Of a stretch of DNA of 11,367 bases, positions 1 through 7,617 are shown one piece after another. How positions within the stretch are numbered: the stretch's first letter is position 1; every line of letters starts with the position of its first letter. The position numbers and the translations under genes were made by a program. Origin of the DNA: Oscillospiraceae bacterium. GTDB taxonomy: Bacteria > Bacillota > Clostridia > Oscillospirales > Oscillospiraceae. The stretch lies in contig JAIRRO010000086.1 of NCBI GenBank assembly GCA_031255955.1, forward strand, positions 1 to 11,367, written 5' to 3'. The notes below the pieces were generated by a model that was given only the letters and a program-made list of their open reading frames with translations, ran no database searches and was not told where the DNA came from.

Positions 1-1
1 G

Positions 2-151
2 GAGATGATGAAGAACTTCGCACCTCCCGAAGGCTCTGACGGCAAGGCTGCCCCGCCGCCTCCGATGTGGGGCGTTCCCGAGGGCGGAGAAGCCTTTGGA
101 CAGGCTCGCAAGGACCTCGACTGGGTTGACGAAAGCAAAAAGCCGAAATAA
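2..151 (+). CDS. C-terminal end of an unidentified protein (partial)
   Basis: An open frame enters from the left edge and stops at TAA 149-151, leaving the last 49 residues. The tail is rich in Pro, Gly, Ala and Lys (it includes APPPPMWGVPEGG) and ends in a charged, hydrophilic stretch (KDLDWVDESKKPK). That composition suggests a flexible C-terminal extension rather than a folded domain. I see no motif that names the family. It is the only plus-strand gene end in the left half and it converges on the minus-strand operon, with a hairpin between them. The clean frame up to a stop just before a terminator-like hairpin is the main support that it is a real gene. Confidence 0.6.
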   Translation, partial: EMMKNFAPPEGSDGKAAPPPPMWGVPEGGEAFGQARKDLDWVDESKKPK

Positions 152-164
152 CCCGCAACAGAAC

Positions 165-200
165 AAAAAACAAATGACGGCGCTTCGGCGTCGTCATTTG
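165..200 (-). terminator. Hairpin terminator with UUCG loop between convergent genes
   Basis: Bases 171-183 pair with 188-200 over 13 bp (one G-T wobble at 180/191) around a TTCG loop at 184-187. Read on the minus strand, the stem is followed directly by six T (165-170) and then GTT, the classic intrinsic terminator for the minus-strand operon ending at 256. On the plus strand the stem is followed only by CTTATAT, so termination of the left-hand partial gene is possible but weaker. A second small perfect inverted repeat (TGACGC/GCGTCA, 223-238) lies between the stop codon at 256 and this hairpin. Confidence 0.8.
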
Positions 201-255
201 CTTATATCTGCTGACAGGACGCTGACGCTGCTGCGTCATATCAGGTAAGTGAGAT

Positions 256-2694
256 TTATATCCGCTTGCCGCCGCGCAGTCCGGCGACAACCTCCAGCAG
301 CAGCGAAATCACGGGCGGCACAAGCATAAACAGCAACAGCTTCCCCGGCTGGGCGGAGGCGGCACCGCCCGCCCACACGCGCAGGGCGGTTAAAAACGCG
401 CCCGCTACAGAGGATGTTACGGATACGACGGTCATAATGAGAGAGATTATTTTTATTCTGTGCGCGGAGGAAATAAGCTCGCTAAGCTCCGGCAGCCCGC
501 CGTTTCCGCAAATGGCTACAGCGCGTCCGCGACCCTCGTCGGCGAGGGCATATGTGCTGCGAATCGGCAGCAGCTCGAAGTCCTCCAGCGGAATCTTAAA
601 GCGCTGCTCTATCGTCATCGGGGTAATATTAAAATCGCGCACAGTTAAAAACAGACGCGAGCTGCGCCGCAGCACAGATAGAATAGCGCTGCGAATCCTG
701 CCCGAGGGGCGATACTCCACGGGGAACACCGCCGTCAGTCTGCCGTTTACCGCCGTGTACACGGAATTGCCCAGCTTCAGCTCGTCCGGGACGCGCACAC
801 CGTGCAGATTCATAAAGGCGAAGTTGCCCGACAGCACGTTTTCGCCGCGGATTACGCCGGATACGCCGCCCTCGCTGACAGCGAAGTCCTGAGTTGTCAA
901 AAGACCAAGTCCCTCTTTAAGCAGAATTTCCGTAAATTTTCTGGCAAGGCAGGAGCCGGAGGCGACGATAAGGCTGGCAGTGTATCGAATTGCCTTCTCC
1001 GGCGGTATCTGCTCTAATATGCGTATGCCGCGAATATCCAGCGTATCGGGCGGATAGATATCGTCGTCGGATATGCAGCAGCCGTCCGTATAGAAAATAT
1101 CGTCCGCGCCGCCCGCACCGGCGATTGCCGAGTCGCGCGCCTTTGCGCGGCGCGCCGCCAAACGGAACGGCACGGCGAACGAGGTTGTAGCCGTAAACGC
1201 GGCGGAGGCAGCCGTTGTTGCCGCCAGCATCGTGGGGATATATTCAACCTTGCCGTGCGCCAGAGCGGCGTATATCGATATCACCACGCTGAAAATGAGC
1301 AGAATCGGGGCGGCGAAGCCGTATGCCGTTTCGCACGCGTCCTTATCGGTCAGGTTGTCATAAAATCCGCGGCGGGAACCCATTTTCTTTTTGAGTATCG
1401 TGCGCTCCAGATCGGGGCGGTATTCTGAGATTACGGAATACTGCTCGCGCACGGAGGCAGCCGAGCGCAGCGTTTCTGTCATGGCGTGCGTATACATCCG
1501 CTCGCCCCACATCGCAAATGTAAGCGACATCGCGGACAGCGCGGAATACGGCAGCGCTCCCCCGCCGGAGCGAATACAGTAAATCCCCGTGAGAACGGAC
1601 GCCAGGCAGGACGCGAACACAAGCGTTTCCGCAGAAATTTTGCCGGTAAGCAGTTCCTTTGCCCCGCGCAGCAGAATATCCACGCCCAGCAGCATAACGA
1701 CAAGCTGCGCGATGAGCAGCATACCGCGCGCGTAAGCGATATTTCGCCCTATGCCGAAGGGAATGGCTCCGCCGCCCTCGAATATAAACGTTGCCACCGC
1801 GATTATCACGGTGATGATAAGCGCCAGCACAGACCTGCCGGACAGCGAATTGCACCGCGCCGCGTACTGCCGCGCGCGTTCCCTGTAATCCGGCTCGGGC
1901 ATTTCTGGCTCGCGCTCCGGCTCCGCGCCCTCTGCTGCAAGGCGCTCAAACTCTGTGCGCGGGGCGCGCTCTGCGCGGCGGGAGAAAAATCCGTGCCGCT
2001 CGCGCTCGTCCGTTTCGGCACTTTCGAGCGCCTCCGCGACCGAGCGGATAATTTCATCCTCCGCGCTGTCGGAGGCGTATCGATAATTTTCAAAAAACGC
2101 GAGATCCTTGTCTTCCGCCGACATAATTTCTATATCGCGCCCGTCGGCGGGACGTTCATCAAAATCAGCGTCGCCGTCAGTAGCGGTGGTAAAAACATCG
2201 TCGGGGTATTTATATTCGGGCGAGGCGTCAAAGCCGAATTCGGATTCGGAGGCAAAGTCGTTGTCATCAAAATAGGCTCGCTCGGTCGGCTGCTGTCGGA
2301 CGCTTTGGGGCTTGTCCGCACCGTCGTTTTCATCGTCCTCGCCTGTGTAAAGCGAATATTCTGATGGCAAATCTATATCCTCGCGCAGCAGCGGATGGCG
2401 CGGCTCCACAAGCTCGCGTCCGCGAGCGGCGGCGCCCGCTGCTTTGGCGGCGTTGATGACGGCGTTAGCCAGCGAGGCTGCCTCGGGGTCGGGTATCGGC
2501 GTCTGAATATCCTCCGGGGCTATGCCGGATTCCTCCAGCACGATGCGGCGCGCCTTTTCATCAAGCACCTCCTTCGGCGTGCGTCGTTCGCCGTCGATAT
2601 AAGAGCTGCTTTTGTAGTCCGCAAGAATGGATTCCAGTGTGAAATCCTCTTCGCTTAGTTCCTCTATGTCGCGTCTTTCGTCGTCCCGCATCAT
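256..2694 (-). CDS. Degenerate P1B-type (heavy-metal) P-type ATPase-like membrane protein with long acidic N-terminus
   Basis: 812 residues. Residues 1-280 are very rich in Asp and Glu with no obvious fold. The rest follows the P1B ATPase plan: helices near 288-306 and 320-343, then GKISAETL, helices 355-373 and 380-397, a shortened cytoplasmic loop 400-457, helices 458-480 and 486-510, a soluble P/N region 511-744, and helices 747-771 and 786-807. The N-domain is recognisable (IRYTASLIVASGSCLARKF, then GGVSGVIRGENVLSGN). The catalytic motifs are gone: DKTGTLT is TDGCCIS (536-542, Thr at the phospho-Asp position), TGES is absent, CPC is FTA (500-502), SEHP is SGSC, TGD is TVR (684-686) and GDGxND is GNGGLP (730-735). 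Ion pumping by the normal cycle therefore seems impossible, and a sensory, scaffolding or regulatory role is inference. The first of two ATGs has GGAGG at 2701-2705, six bases upstream. It is the last gene of the operon, 49 bases after rlmB. Existence is sure, the P-type fold likely, the function unknown. Confidence 0.85.
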   Translation of the reverse strand: MMRDDERRDIEELSEEDFTLESILADYKSSSYIDGERRTPKEVLDEKARRIVLEESGIAPEDIQTPIPDPEAASLANAVINAAKAAGAAARGRELVEPRHPLLREDIDLPSEYSLYTGEDDENDGADKPQSVRQQPTERAYFDDNDFASESEFGFDASPEYKYPDDVFTTATDGDADFDERPADGRDIEIMSAEDKDLAFFENYRYASDSAEDEIIRSVAEALESAETDERERHGFFSRRAERAPRTEFERLAAEGAEPEREPEMPEPDYRERARQYAARCNSLSGRSVLALIITVIIAVATFIFEGGGAIPFGIGRNIAYARGMLLIAQLVVMLLGVDILLRGAKELLTGKISAETLVFASCLASVLTGIYCIRSGGGALPYSALSAMSLTFAMWGERMYTHAMTETLRSAASVREQYSVISEYRPDLERTILKKKMGSRRGFYDNLTDKDACETAYGFAAPILLIFSVVISIYAALAHGKVEYIPTMLAATTAASAAFTATTSFAVPFRLAARRAKARDSAIAGAGGADDIFYTDGCCISDDDIYPPDTLDIRGIRILEQIPPEKAIRYTASLIVASGSCLARKFTEILLKEGLGLLTTQDFAVSEGGVSGVIRGENVLSGNFAFMNLHGVRVPDELKLGNSVYTAVNGRLTAVFPVEYRPSGRIRSAILSVLRRSSRLFLTVRDFNITPMTIEQRFKIPLEDFELLPIRSTYALADEGRGRAVAICGNGGLPELSELISSAHRIKIISLIMTVVSVTSSVAGAFLTALRVWAGGAASAQPGKLLLFMLVPPVISLLLEVVAGLRGGKRI

Positions 2695-2743
2695 ACGTTT
2701 CCTCCGTTACCGGCTGAATTTTTCGCGGCGTTGCCGCGCCCTT

Positions 2744-3652
2744 CTATTTATGTAAACCGCGCTGTCTCGCGGCTTCGTACATAATAACAGCCGCCGAAAC
2801 AGAAGCGTTAAGTGAGGAGAGCTTGCCCGCCATCGGGATTCTAACAAAAAAATCGCAGTTTTCGGATATTAGTCGTCCGATGCCGCGTCCCTCAGAGCCG
2901 ATTACAATCGCCGCAGGTCCCGTAAGCTCCGTTTCCCAGAGGGATTTTTCGCCCTCGGGCGACGCGGCGTATATCCACAGTCCGGCGTCGCGCAGCGATT
3001 TTATGGTGTCGGTGATATTCGTAACGCGCGCCGTTGGCAGGTGAAACGCCGCCCCGGCAGAGGTTTTCGCCACCACCGACGTCAGTCCCGCGCTGCGTCG
3101 CTTGGGGACAATCACCCCGTGCGCTCCGCAAGCCTCCGCCGTGCGGATGATAGCGCCAAGGTTGTGCGGGTCAGAGATTTCGTCGCAGATTATGACAAGT
3201 GGAACTTCTCCGCGCCCGCGCGCCGCGTCCAATATATCCTGAACCTCCGCGTATTTCACCGCCGGAAGCGTGGCGATAACGCCTTGATGTGAGCGCGTGC
3301 GGCTCATCGCGTCCAGCTTGCGCTTGTCGGCGTCCACAACCACCGCTCCGGCTTCCCGCGCAAGCGAGGCTATACGGGCAATCGCGGGGTTAGCTTCGCC
3401 CTTTAAGACATACACCTTATCGAGCGGGGTGCCCGCGCGCAGCGCCTCTGTGACGGCGTTTCGTCCCTCGATGCTCTCTATTTCATCCGCTTGGATGTAT
3501 TCGCCGCCGACATCGTCACGCTTGTATGACCCGCGATTATCAAAACCGCGTCGGTCATCCCTGCGATTATCAAACCCGCGATTGCCAAAATCGTGATTAC
3601 CGGTTCCGCGCCGGTCAAACCGGCGCGGCGGGCGATTGCTGCCGCCGTTCAA
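2744..3652 (-). CDS. rlmB: RlmB/TrmH-family 23S rRNA 2'-O-methyltransferase (SPOUT class)
   Basis: 302 residues. The family member RlmB uses S-adenosylmethionine to methylate the 2'-O of G2251 in 23S rRNA. The N-terminal substrate-binding domain starts at about residue 58 (ESIEGRNAVTEAL). All three SPOUT knot motifs are present: motif 1 DPHNLGAIIRTAEACGA (161-177), motif 2 IVIGSEGRGI (249-258) and motif 3 IPMAGKLSSLNASVSAA (272-288). Residues 1-47 are an added Arg, Gly, Asp and Phe-rich tail with repeated FDNRR/FDNRG units, probably disordered and RNA-contacting. The first available start is TTG at 3650-3652, three bases after the metK stop and in the same frame, with no clear Shine-Dalgarno. 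Translation is probably coupled to metK. No ATG is available before the core domain, so the start stays uncertain. The paralogue YacO/TrmH type cannot be separated from RlmB by eye. Confidence 0.92.
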   Translation of the reverse strand: MNGGSNRPPRRFDRRGTGNHDFGNRGFDNRRDDRRGFDNRGSYKRDDVGGEYIQADEIESIEGRNAVTEALRAGTPLDKVYVLKGEANPAIARIASLAREAGAVVVDADKRKLDAMSRTRSHQGVIATLPAVKYAEVQDILDAARGRGEVPLVIICDEISDPHNLGAIIRTAEACGAHGVIVPKRRSAGLTSVVAKTSAGAAFHLPTARVTNITDTIKSLRDAGLWIYAASPEGEKSLWETELTGPAAIVIGSEGRGIGRLISENCDFFVRIPMAGKLSSLNASVSAAVIMYEAARQRGLHK

Positions 3653-3655
3653 GGG

Positions 3656-4816
3656 TTAAAGGTACGCCCGCAGTCTTTCGACCGCGTCAAGGCGCTCCCA
3701 CGGGAGATCAAGGTCTGTCCTGCCGAAATGTCCGTAAGCCGCGACGGGCTGATAAATAGGACGCTTCAGGTCAAGCAGCGATATTATCTTTGACGGGCGC
3801 AGGTCAAATTCGCGGCTGATTATCTCCGCGATGCGCTCGTCCGGAAGCGCGCCTGTGCCGCGCGTATCCGCCAAGGCGGATACAGGGCGCGCGACGCCAA
3901 TTGCATATGCAAGCTCTATCTGGCACGCCCGCGCCAGCCCCGCGGCGACGACGTTTTTCGCGATATATCGCGCCATATACGCCGCCGAGCGGTCTACCTT
4001 TGTCGGGTCCTTCCCCGAAAACGCGCCGCCGCCGTGCGCGGCATAGCCGCCGTATGTATCAACAATTATCTTGCGCCCCGTAAGTCCGGAGTCCCCCACC
4101 GGTCCGCCCGTGACAAAGCGCCCCGTGGGGTTAACATAGAATTTCGTGTTTTCATTAATCAGCCGCGCGGGGATAACAGGCTTGATTACCGTTTCCATAA
4201 CAGCCTCGCGCAGCGCCTCGGTTGTGACGTCGGGGTCGTGCTGCGTGGATACGACGATGGCGGGGACAGAGACGATGTTTCTTTCGGCGTCATACTCCGT
4301 TGTCACCTGCGTTTTCCCGTCCGGGCGAAGAAAGCCGAGCGCCCCGGATTTTCTGACCTCCGCCAAGCGACGCGACAGCGCATGCGCGAACGATATGGGC
4401 GCCGGCATAAATTCCGGCGTTTCGTCGCAGGCGAACCCGAACATCATGCCTTGATCCCCCGCGCCTGTGTCGCCGCCGTCGTCAAAGGCGCTGTCCACGC
4501 CGCGGGCAATGTCCGCGCTCTGCTCGTCAATGGAAGTGATAACAGCGGCGCTTTTCGCGTCAAAGCCGTATTCGGGATTTGTGTACCCGATGCGCTCTAT
4601 CGTCGCGCGGGCGATTGACGGGATATCCACATATGTCTGCGTGGATATCTCCCCCATCACAAGCACAAGTCCCGTTGTTGTGATACATTCGCAGGCAACG
4701 CGCGAATTGGGGTCGCCCGCCAGCATCGCGTCAAGCACCCCGTCGGATATCTGATCGCACAGCTTATCCGGATGTCCCTCTGTTACTGATTCTGATGTAA
4801 AAATTCTGTTTGCCAC
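3656..4816 (-). CDS. metK: S-adenosylmethionine synthetase
   Basis: 386 residues, the normal family length (about 380-400). It makes S-adenosylmethionine from methionine and ATP in the cytosol. Diagnostic motifs are intact: FTSESVTEGHPDKLCDQISD at the N-terminus (catalytic His15), GAGDQGMMFGFACDE (118-132) and the glycine-rich phosphate loop GGGAFSGKDPTKVDRSAAY (262-280). The start is GTG at 4814-4816, with AAGGAG at 4825-4830 eight bases upstream. It lies 35 bases after tldE and three bases before rlmB, so it is internal to the operon. The short leader leaves no room for an S-box or other SAM riboswitch directly in front of it. The next gene product uses SAM, so the pair makes functional sense. 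Confidence 0.98.
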   Translation of the reverse strand: MANRIFTSESVTEGHPDKLCDQISDGVLDAMLAGDPNSRVACECITTTGLVLVMGEISTQTYVDIPSIARATIERIGYTNPEYGFDAKSAAVITSIDEQSADIARGVDSAFDDGGDTGAGDQGMMFGFACDETPEFMPAPISFAHALSRRLAEVRKSGALGFLRPDGKTQVTTEYDAERNIVSVPAIVVSTQHDPDVTTEALREAVMETVIKPVIPARLINENTKFYVNPTGRFVTGGPVGDSGLTGRKIIVDTYGGYAAHGGGAFSGKDPTKVDRSAAYMARYIAKNVVAAGLARACQIELAYAIGVARPVSALADTRGTGALPDERIAEIISREFDLRPSKIISLLDLKRPIYQPVAAYGHFGRTDLDLPWERLDAVERLRAYL

Positions 4817-4824
4817 GCCGGTTG

Positions 4825-4830
4825 CTCCTT
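4825..4830 (-). promoter_or_regulatory. Ribosome binding site for metK (supports GTG start)
   Basis: AAGGAG on the minus strand, eight bases before GTG 4816-4814. No ATG in this frame is equally well placed, so this site decides for the GTG start. Confidence 0.8.
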
Positions 4831-4851
4831 AAAAATATATTGATATGGCAG

Positions 4852-6144
4852 CTATTTGCCGGAAATCGTAATGCCCTCAAACGCCGCCCACGTCATAAGG
4901 CAGCCGTCGTCCACCGTCTCGCGGGAGATGCCGATGATGTTGCGCAGCATATCAAAGACGTTCCCGGATACCATGGTTTCGTTCACAGCCTCGCAAATCT
5001 CGCCGCCGCGTATGCGGAAGCTTTGACGCGCCACAAACGAAAAATCGCCGTTTGGCGCGGGCGAGCCGCCTGTGAAGCTGTTTAGCAGCAGCCCGTCGTC
5101 AATATCCGCAAGAATATCCAGATAGCTGCGCTCTCCGGGCTTTGCTATGGCGCAGGAGGTGCATTTTGCGCGCGGCAGCTTCGTTTTAAGCGAGGCATAG
5201 TGTGACAGCAAAAAGCTGTTGAGCTTGCCGTCCTTGATTACCTCCTGCCGTTCAAGGATATGCCCGTCGCCCATTCTGGGCGGAAAAATCAAACGCGAGT
5301 CAAAGGGGTCGCAGGTGATGGTAAGCGCGTCGGAGGCTACCTTTTCACCGATTTTATCCTTCCACGGGCTCACGCCCATAATAATCGCGCTGTCAAAAAC
5401 GCCCAAGGATAACGCTGTGTCAAGCACATCGTCAAAGCACTCAGGGGACAGCAGGAGCTTACCGACGAGCTTACCGCTCATCGGCACGGGGTCAAGCTGC
5501 TTTTCGCAATCGCTGAGAACCCGGCGTCCGTATTCGCGCGAGAGCGCGGGCTTATCAAAATCATACGCTGAAAAGCCAAATCCGCTGCTTGTTGTTACCT
5601 TATCCCCGTCGCGCGCGACAACGCTTGCCCCAAAGCCATAGCTGCCGCCGCGACCGTAATAACGCGAGCCGTTGGAATTTGCGTAAACGGAGTGGTTGAG
5701 AGAAAAATTTGTACCGAGCTTTTCAACGGCGATTTTCGGATAATCGCGCGCGCAGTCATCCACAAAGCCTTGCGCGCAGTCAAAGAGCTTTTCAGGATCG
5801 CCCTGCGTCGAACCTATGTCATAATCATAATCCCCGAAGCCCTCTGGTATAACCTCCGCCTCGTCCGGTACGGACACCTCCGCCGCCTCAAGCGCGCCGG
5901 CGATCGCCAAATCGACGCTTTCGCGATCTATACCGTTCGTCGCGTAATTCCCGCGCCGCCCGCCGATTAATGCTTTTACGGAAATGCTGGCTCCGACGCT
6001 GGACGACATAAGAGAGGTTTCGCCGTAGTCGGCCTGCAAAGAGTCTCCCAAAGCCTCGCCAACCAATAGAGCGGCGCCGTCCGCACCGCGTGTTTTAAGC
6101 TCGCCGAGGGCGTATTCGGCAATTTCCATCAGCTTGGTTTTCAT
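4852..6144 (-). CDS. tldE: TldE/PmbA, non-catalytic subunit of the TldD-TldE zinc protease
   Basis: 430 residues from ATG 6142-6144, close to the roughly 450 of E. coli PmbA. TldE pairs with TldD to form a cytosolic heterodimeric metalloprotease, known from microcin B17 maturation and CcdA turnover in E. coli. The C-terminal half carries the typical PmbA signature: SYLDILADIDDGLL, then NGDFSFVARQSFRIRGGEI and NETMVSGNVFDML. The zinc motif HExxxH is absent, as expected for this subunit. The frame stays open 43 codons further upstream, but that stretch overlaps the tldD 3' end and looks like out-of-frame tldD. The AGGAGGG at 6152-6158, seven bases from MKTKLMEIAEY, fixes the start. It sits 34 bases after tldD and 35 before metK, as an operon partner should. 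Confidence 0.95.
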   Translation of the reverse strand: MKTKLMEIAEYALGELKTRGADGAALLVGEALGDSLQADYGETSLMSSSVGASISVKALIGGRRGNYATNGIDRESVDLAIAGALEAAEVSVPDEAEVIPEGFGDYDYDIGSTQGDPEKLFDCAQGFVDDCARDYPKIAVEKLGTNFSLNHSVYANSNGSRYYGRGGSYGFGASVVARDGDKVTTSSGFGFSAYDFDKPALSREYGRRVLSDCEKQLDPVPMSGKLVGKLLLSPECFDDVLDTALSLGVFDSAIIMGVSPWKDKIGEKVASDALTITCDPFDSRLIFPPRMGDGHILERQEVIKDGKLNSFLLSHYASLKTKLPRAKCTSCAIAKPGERSYLDILADIDDGLLLNSFTGGSPAPNGDFSFVARQSFRIRGGEICEAVNETMVSGNVFDMLRNIIGISRETVDDGCLMTWAAFEGITISGK

Positions 6145-6151
6145 CGCTTTT

Positions 6152-6158
6152 CCCTCCT
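6152..6158 (-). promoter_or_regulatory. Ribosome binding site for tldE (decides the start)
   Basis: AGGAGGG on the minus strand, seven bases before ATG 6144-6142. It is the strongest Shine-Dalgarno in the window and argues against the longer frame beginning at 6273. Confidence 0.85.
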
Positions 6159-6178
6159 GAATTTTAATAATAGCGCGC

Positions 6179-7561
6179 TCATCTGCCGCCCATCGTGATT
6201 TTGCATTTGATGGACGGTCCGCCCATGCCGACGGGCATACTCTGCCCGAACTTCCCGCATGTGCCTCCGCCATGCCAGGTCAGCTCATCAGAGACCATTG
6301 TCACCGTTTTCAGCATATCGAACGCCACCCCGGAAACCGTTGTGTCGCGAATCGCGCGCCCGAGCTTACCTTTTTTGATCTCATATCCCATCGTGACGCC
6401 AAACATAAATTCGCTTGTCAAATCCGCCGAGCCGTTGCCCGTCTGCGCAAGAAAATATCCGTCATCCACCGAGGCAATCATATCCTCTATCTTGTCTTTT
6501 CCCGGCAATATCGCCGTGTTTCGCATACGCACTATGGGTTCTGCCGCGAAGCTCTCCGCGCGGGCGTTACCCGTCGGCTCAACGTTGAAATGGCGCGCCG
6601 TGTCGCGGCTGTGCATAAATTCGCGCAGCACACCGTTTTGGATGATTTTCACGTCGCGCGCGGGTGTACCCTCATCATCCACCAAGACGTTCTGCGGCAG
6701 TGTTTTGCCGTATGCTGTGTTCGCAAAATCCGTGATGCTGATAAGCTCGCTTGCCACAGCCTTGCCGAGGTTCGATCCCGCGATGCTGCCCGCGCGGACA
6801 AGATCAGCCTCCGTCGGATGCCCAATCGCCTCGTGCGCCAGCATGCCGCCGAGGTTTGAATCGATAATTACATCGCGCAGACCTGCCTCCGGGAAGACGC
6901 CCTCGCATTTTTTCATCAGGGTTTCATATATCTCGTCGATTTTTGGGAAAAGCGCCTCCGGTGCTGGATAGCACTCCGGGATAAAACCTGTTTTTGCCTC
7001 AAAGTCTGTATATTCGACAACCATTCCGTCCGGCGCCGTGGCGCACAAAGAGAAATATGCCACCGAGCGCGGGAGAATGGAGTATAAATCCGCGCCGTCA
7101 CTGGATACGGTTACTTTTTCCACGGCATTGCTCTGCAACGAAACAACGCGCGCCGCCAGATTGGGGTATTTTTTAAGTATGTAGGCGTCAAGCTCACGCG
7201 TGAACTCCATAACAGCGCGCTGCTCCGCGTCATTTTCGTTGGACCTTGTGGCAAATTTGCCTGACGGCGCAACAGGCAGCGGTGGGCTTTTCTCGCCGAG
7301 GCGCGCGCGGAGCAGTCCTGCGTTGCGCGTGGCGTCGGAGAGCGCTTTTTCGATTGCGGATGCGTCATATGTAGTGTCTGAGGCAATGCCCCAGAAGCCC
7401 CCGTCATACACGCGGGCGGATACGCCGCCGCCGACAGAGAACGTGTTTGCGACGATATTGCCCGATTGAATAGCTACGGCACGCCCAAAATTGCGCTGCG
7501 CCCGCAGCACGGTATGCCCCGTAAGCCGTGGCTTATATACGCTTAGTAAATCCTGTAGCAA
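6179..7561 (-). CDS. tldD: TldD, catalytic subunit of the TldD-TldE zinc metalloprotease
   Basis: 460 residues (E. coli TldD is about 480). It carries the zinc-binding HExxxH as HEAIGH (His243, Glu244, His248) inside GGMLAHEAIGHPTEAD, and the third conserved element GTCGKFGQ (432-440, Cys435) that supplies a metal ligand in this family. The C-terminal TLDD signature (FAAEPIVRMRNTAILPG, then DDGYFLAQTGNGSADL) is also clear. With TldE it should form a chambered protease that cleaves unfolded or leader-type peptides; the natural substrate here is unknown. No RiPP precursor or modifying enzyme is visible nearby. The start is TTG 7559-7561, with AAAGGGAGG beginning nine bases upstream (core GGGAGG at 7571-7576) and no better start in frame. 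It is the first gene of the operon, behind its own promoter. Confidence 0.96.
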   Translation of the reverse strand: MLQDLLSVYKPRLTGHTVLRAQRNFGRAVAIQSGNIVANTFSVGGGVSARVYDGGFWGIASDTTYDASAIEKALSDATRNAGLLRARLGEKSPPLPVAPSGKFATRSNENDAEQRAVMEFTRELDAYILKKYPNLAARVVSLQSNAVEKVTVSSDGADLYSILPRSVAYFSLCATAPDGMVVEYTDFEAKTGFIPECYPAPEALFPKIDEIYETLMKKCEGVFPEAGLRDVIIDSNLGGMLAHEAIGHPTEADLVRAGSIAGSNLGKAVASELISITDFANTAYGKTLPQNVLVDDEGTPARDVKIIQNGVLREFMHSRDTARHFNVEPTGNARAESFAAEPIVRMRNTAILPGKDKIEDMIASVDDGYFLAQTGNGSADLTSEFMFGVTMGYEIKKGKLGRAIRDTTVSGVAFDMLKTVTMVSDELTWHGGGTCGKFGQSMPVGMGGPSIKCKITMGGR

Positions 7562-7570
7562 GGTGTTGCG

Positions 7571-7579
7571 CCTCCCTTT
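7571..7579 (-). promoter_or_regulatory. Ribosome binding site for tldD (supports TTG start)
   Basis: The minus strand reads AAAGGGAGG, then nine bases, then TTG at 7561-7559. The strong site with correct spacing supports TTG initiation. Confidence 0.7.
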
Positions 7580-7617
7580 ACAATAAAATTACAATCAAAT
7601 ATAAAACTGCTGTGGAC

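Noticed and set aside
266..2364. Long plus-strand open frames (for example 266-892 and 1486-2364) opposite the P-type-like gene
   Set aside because: They are antisense to an 812-codon gene with a clear ribosome site and domain match. Their products are Arg/Ser-rich with no recognisable motif, as expected from GC-rich codons read backwards.
2724..2738. Hairpin CGCGGC-GTT-GCCGCG between rlmB and the P-type-like gene, considered as a terminator
   Set aside because: On the minus strand it is followed by AAAAATTC rather than a T-run, and the next gene has a normal ribosome site 20 bases on. It may affect mRNA processing but not clearly termination.
4034..4618. Plus-strand 194-codon frame opposite metK
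   Set aside because: It is antisense to an unmistakable metK, its composition is Arg-rich and shadow-like, and no ribosome site was seen.
6145..6273. 43-residue N-terminal extension of TldE
   Set aside because: It overlaps the tldD 3' end out of frame and has no ribosome site. AGGAGGG at 6152-6158 supports the ATG at 6144.
6179..7561. TldD/TldE as part of a microcin-type RiPP cluster
   Set aside because: No precursor peptide, cyclodehydratase, dehydrogenase or exporter is visible. The pair sits in a housekeeping operon.
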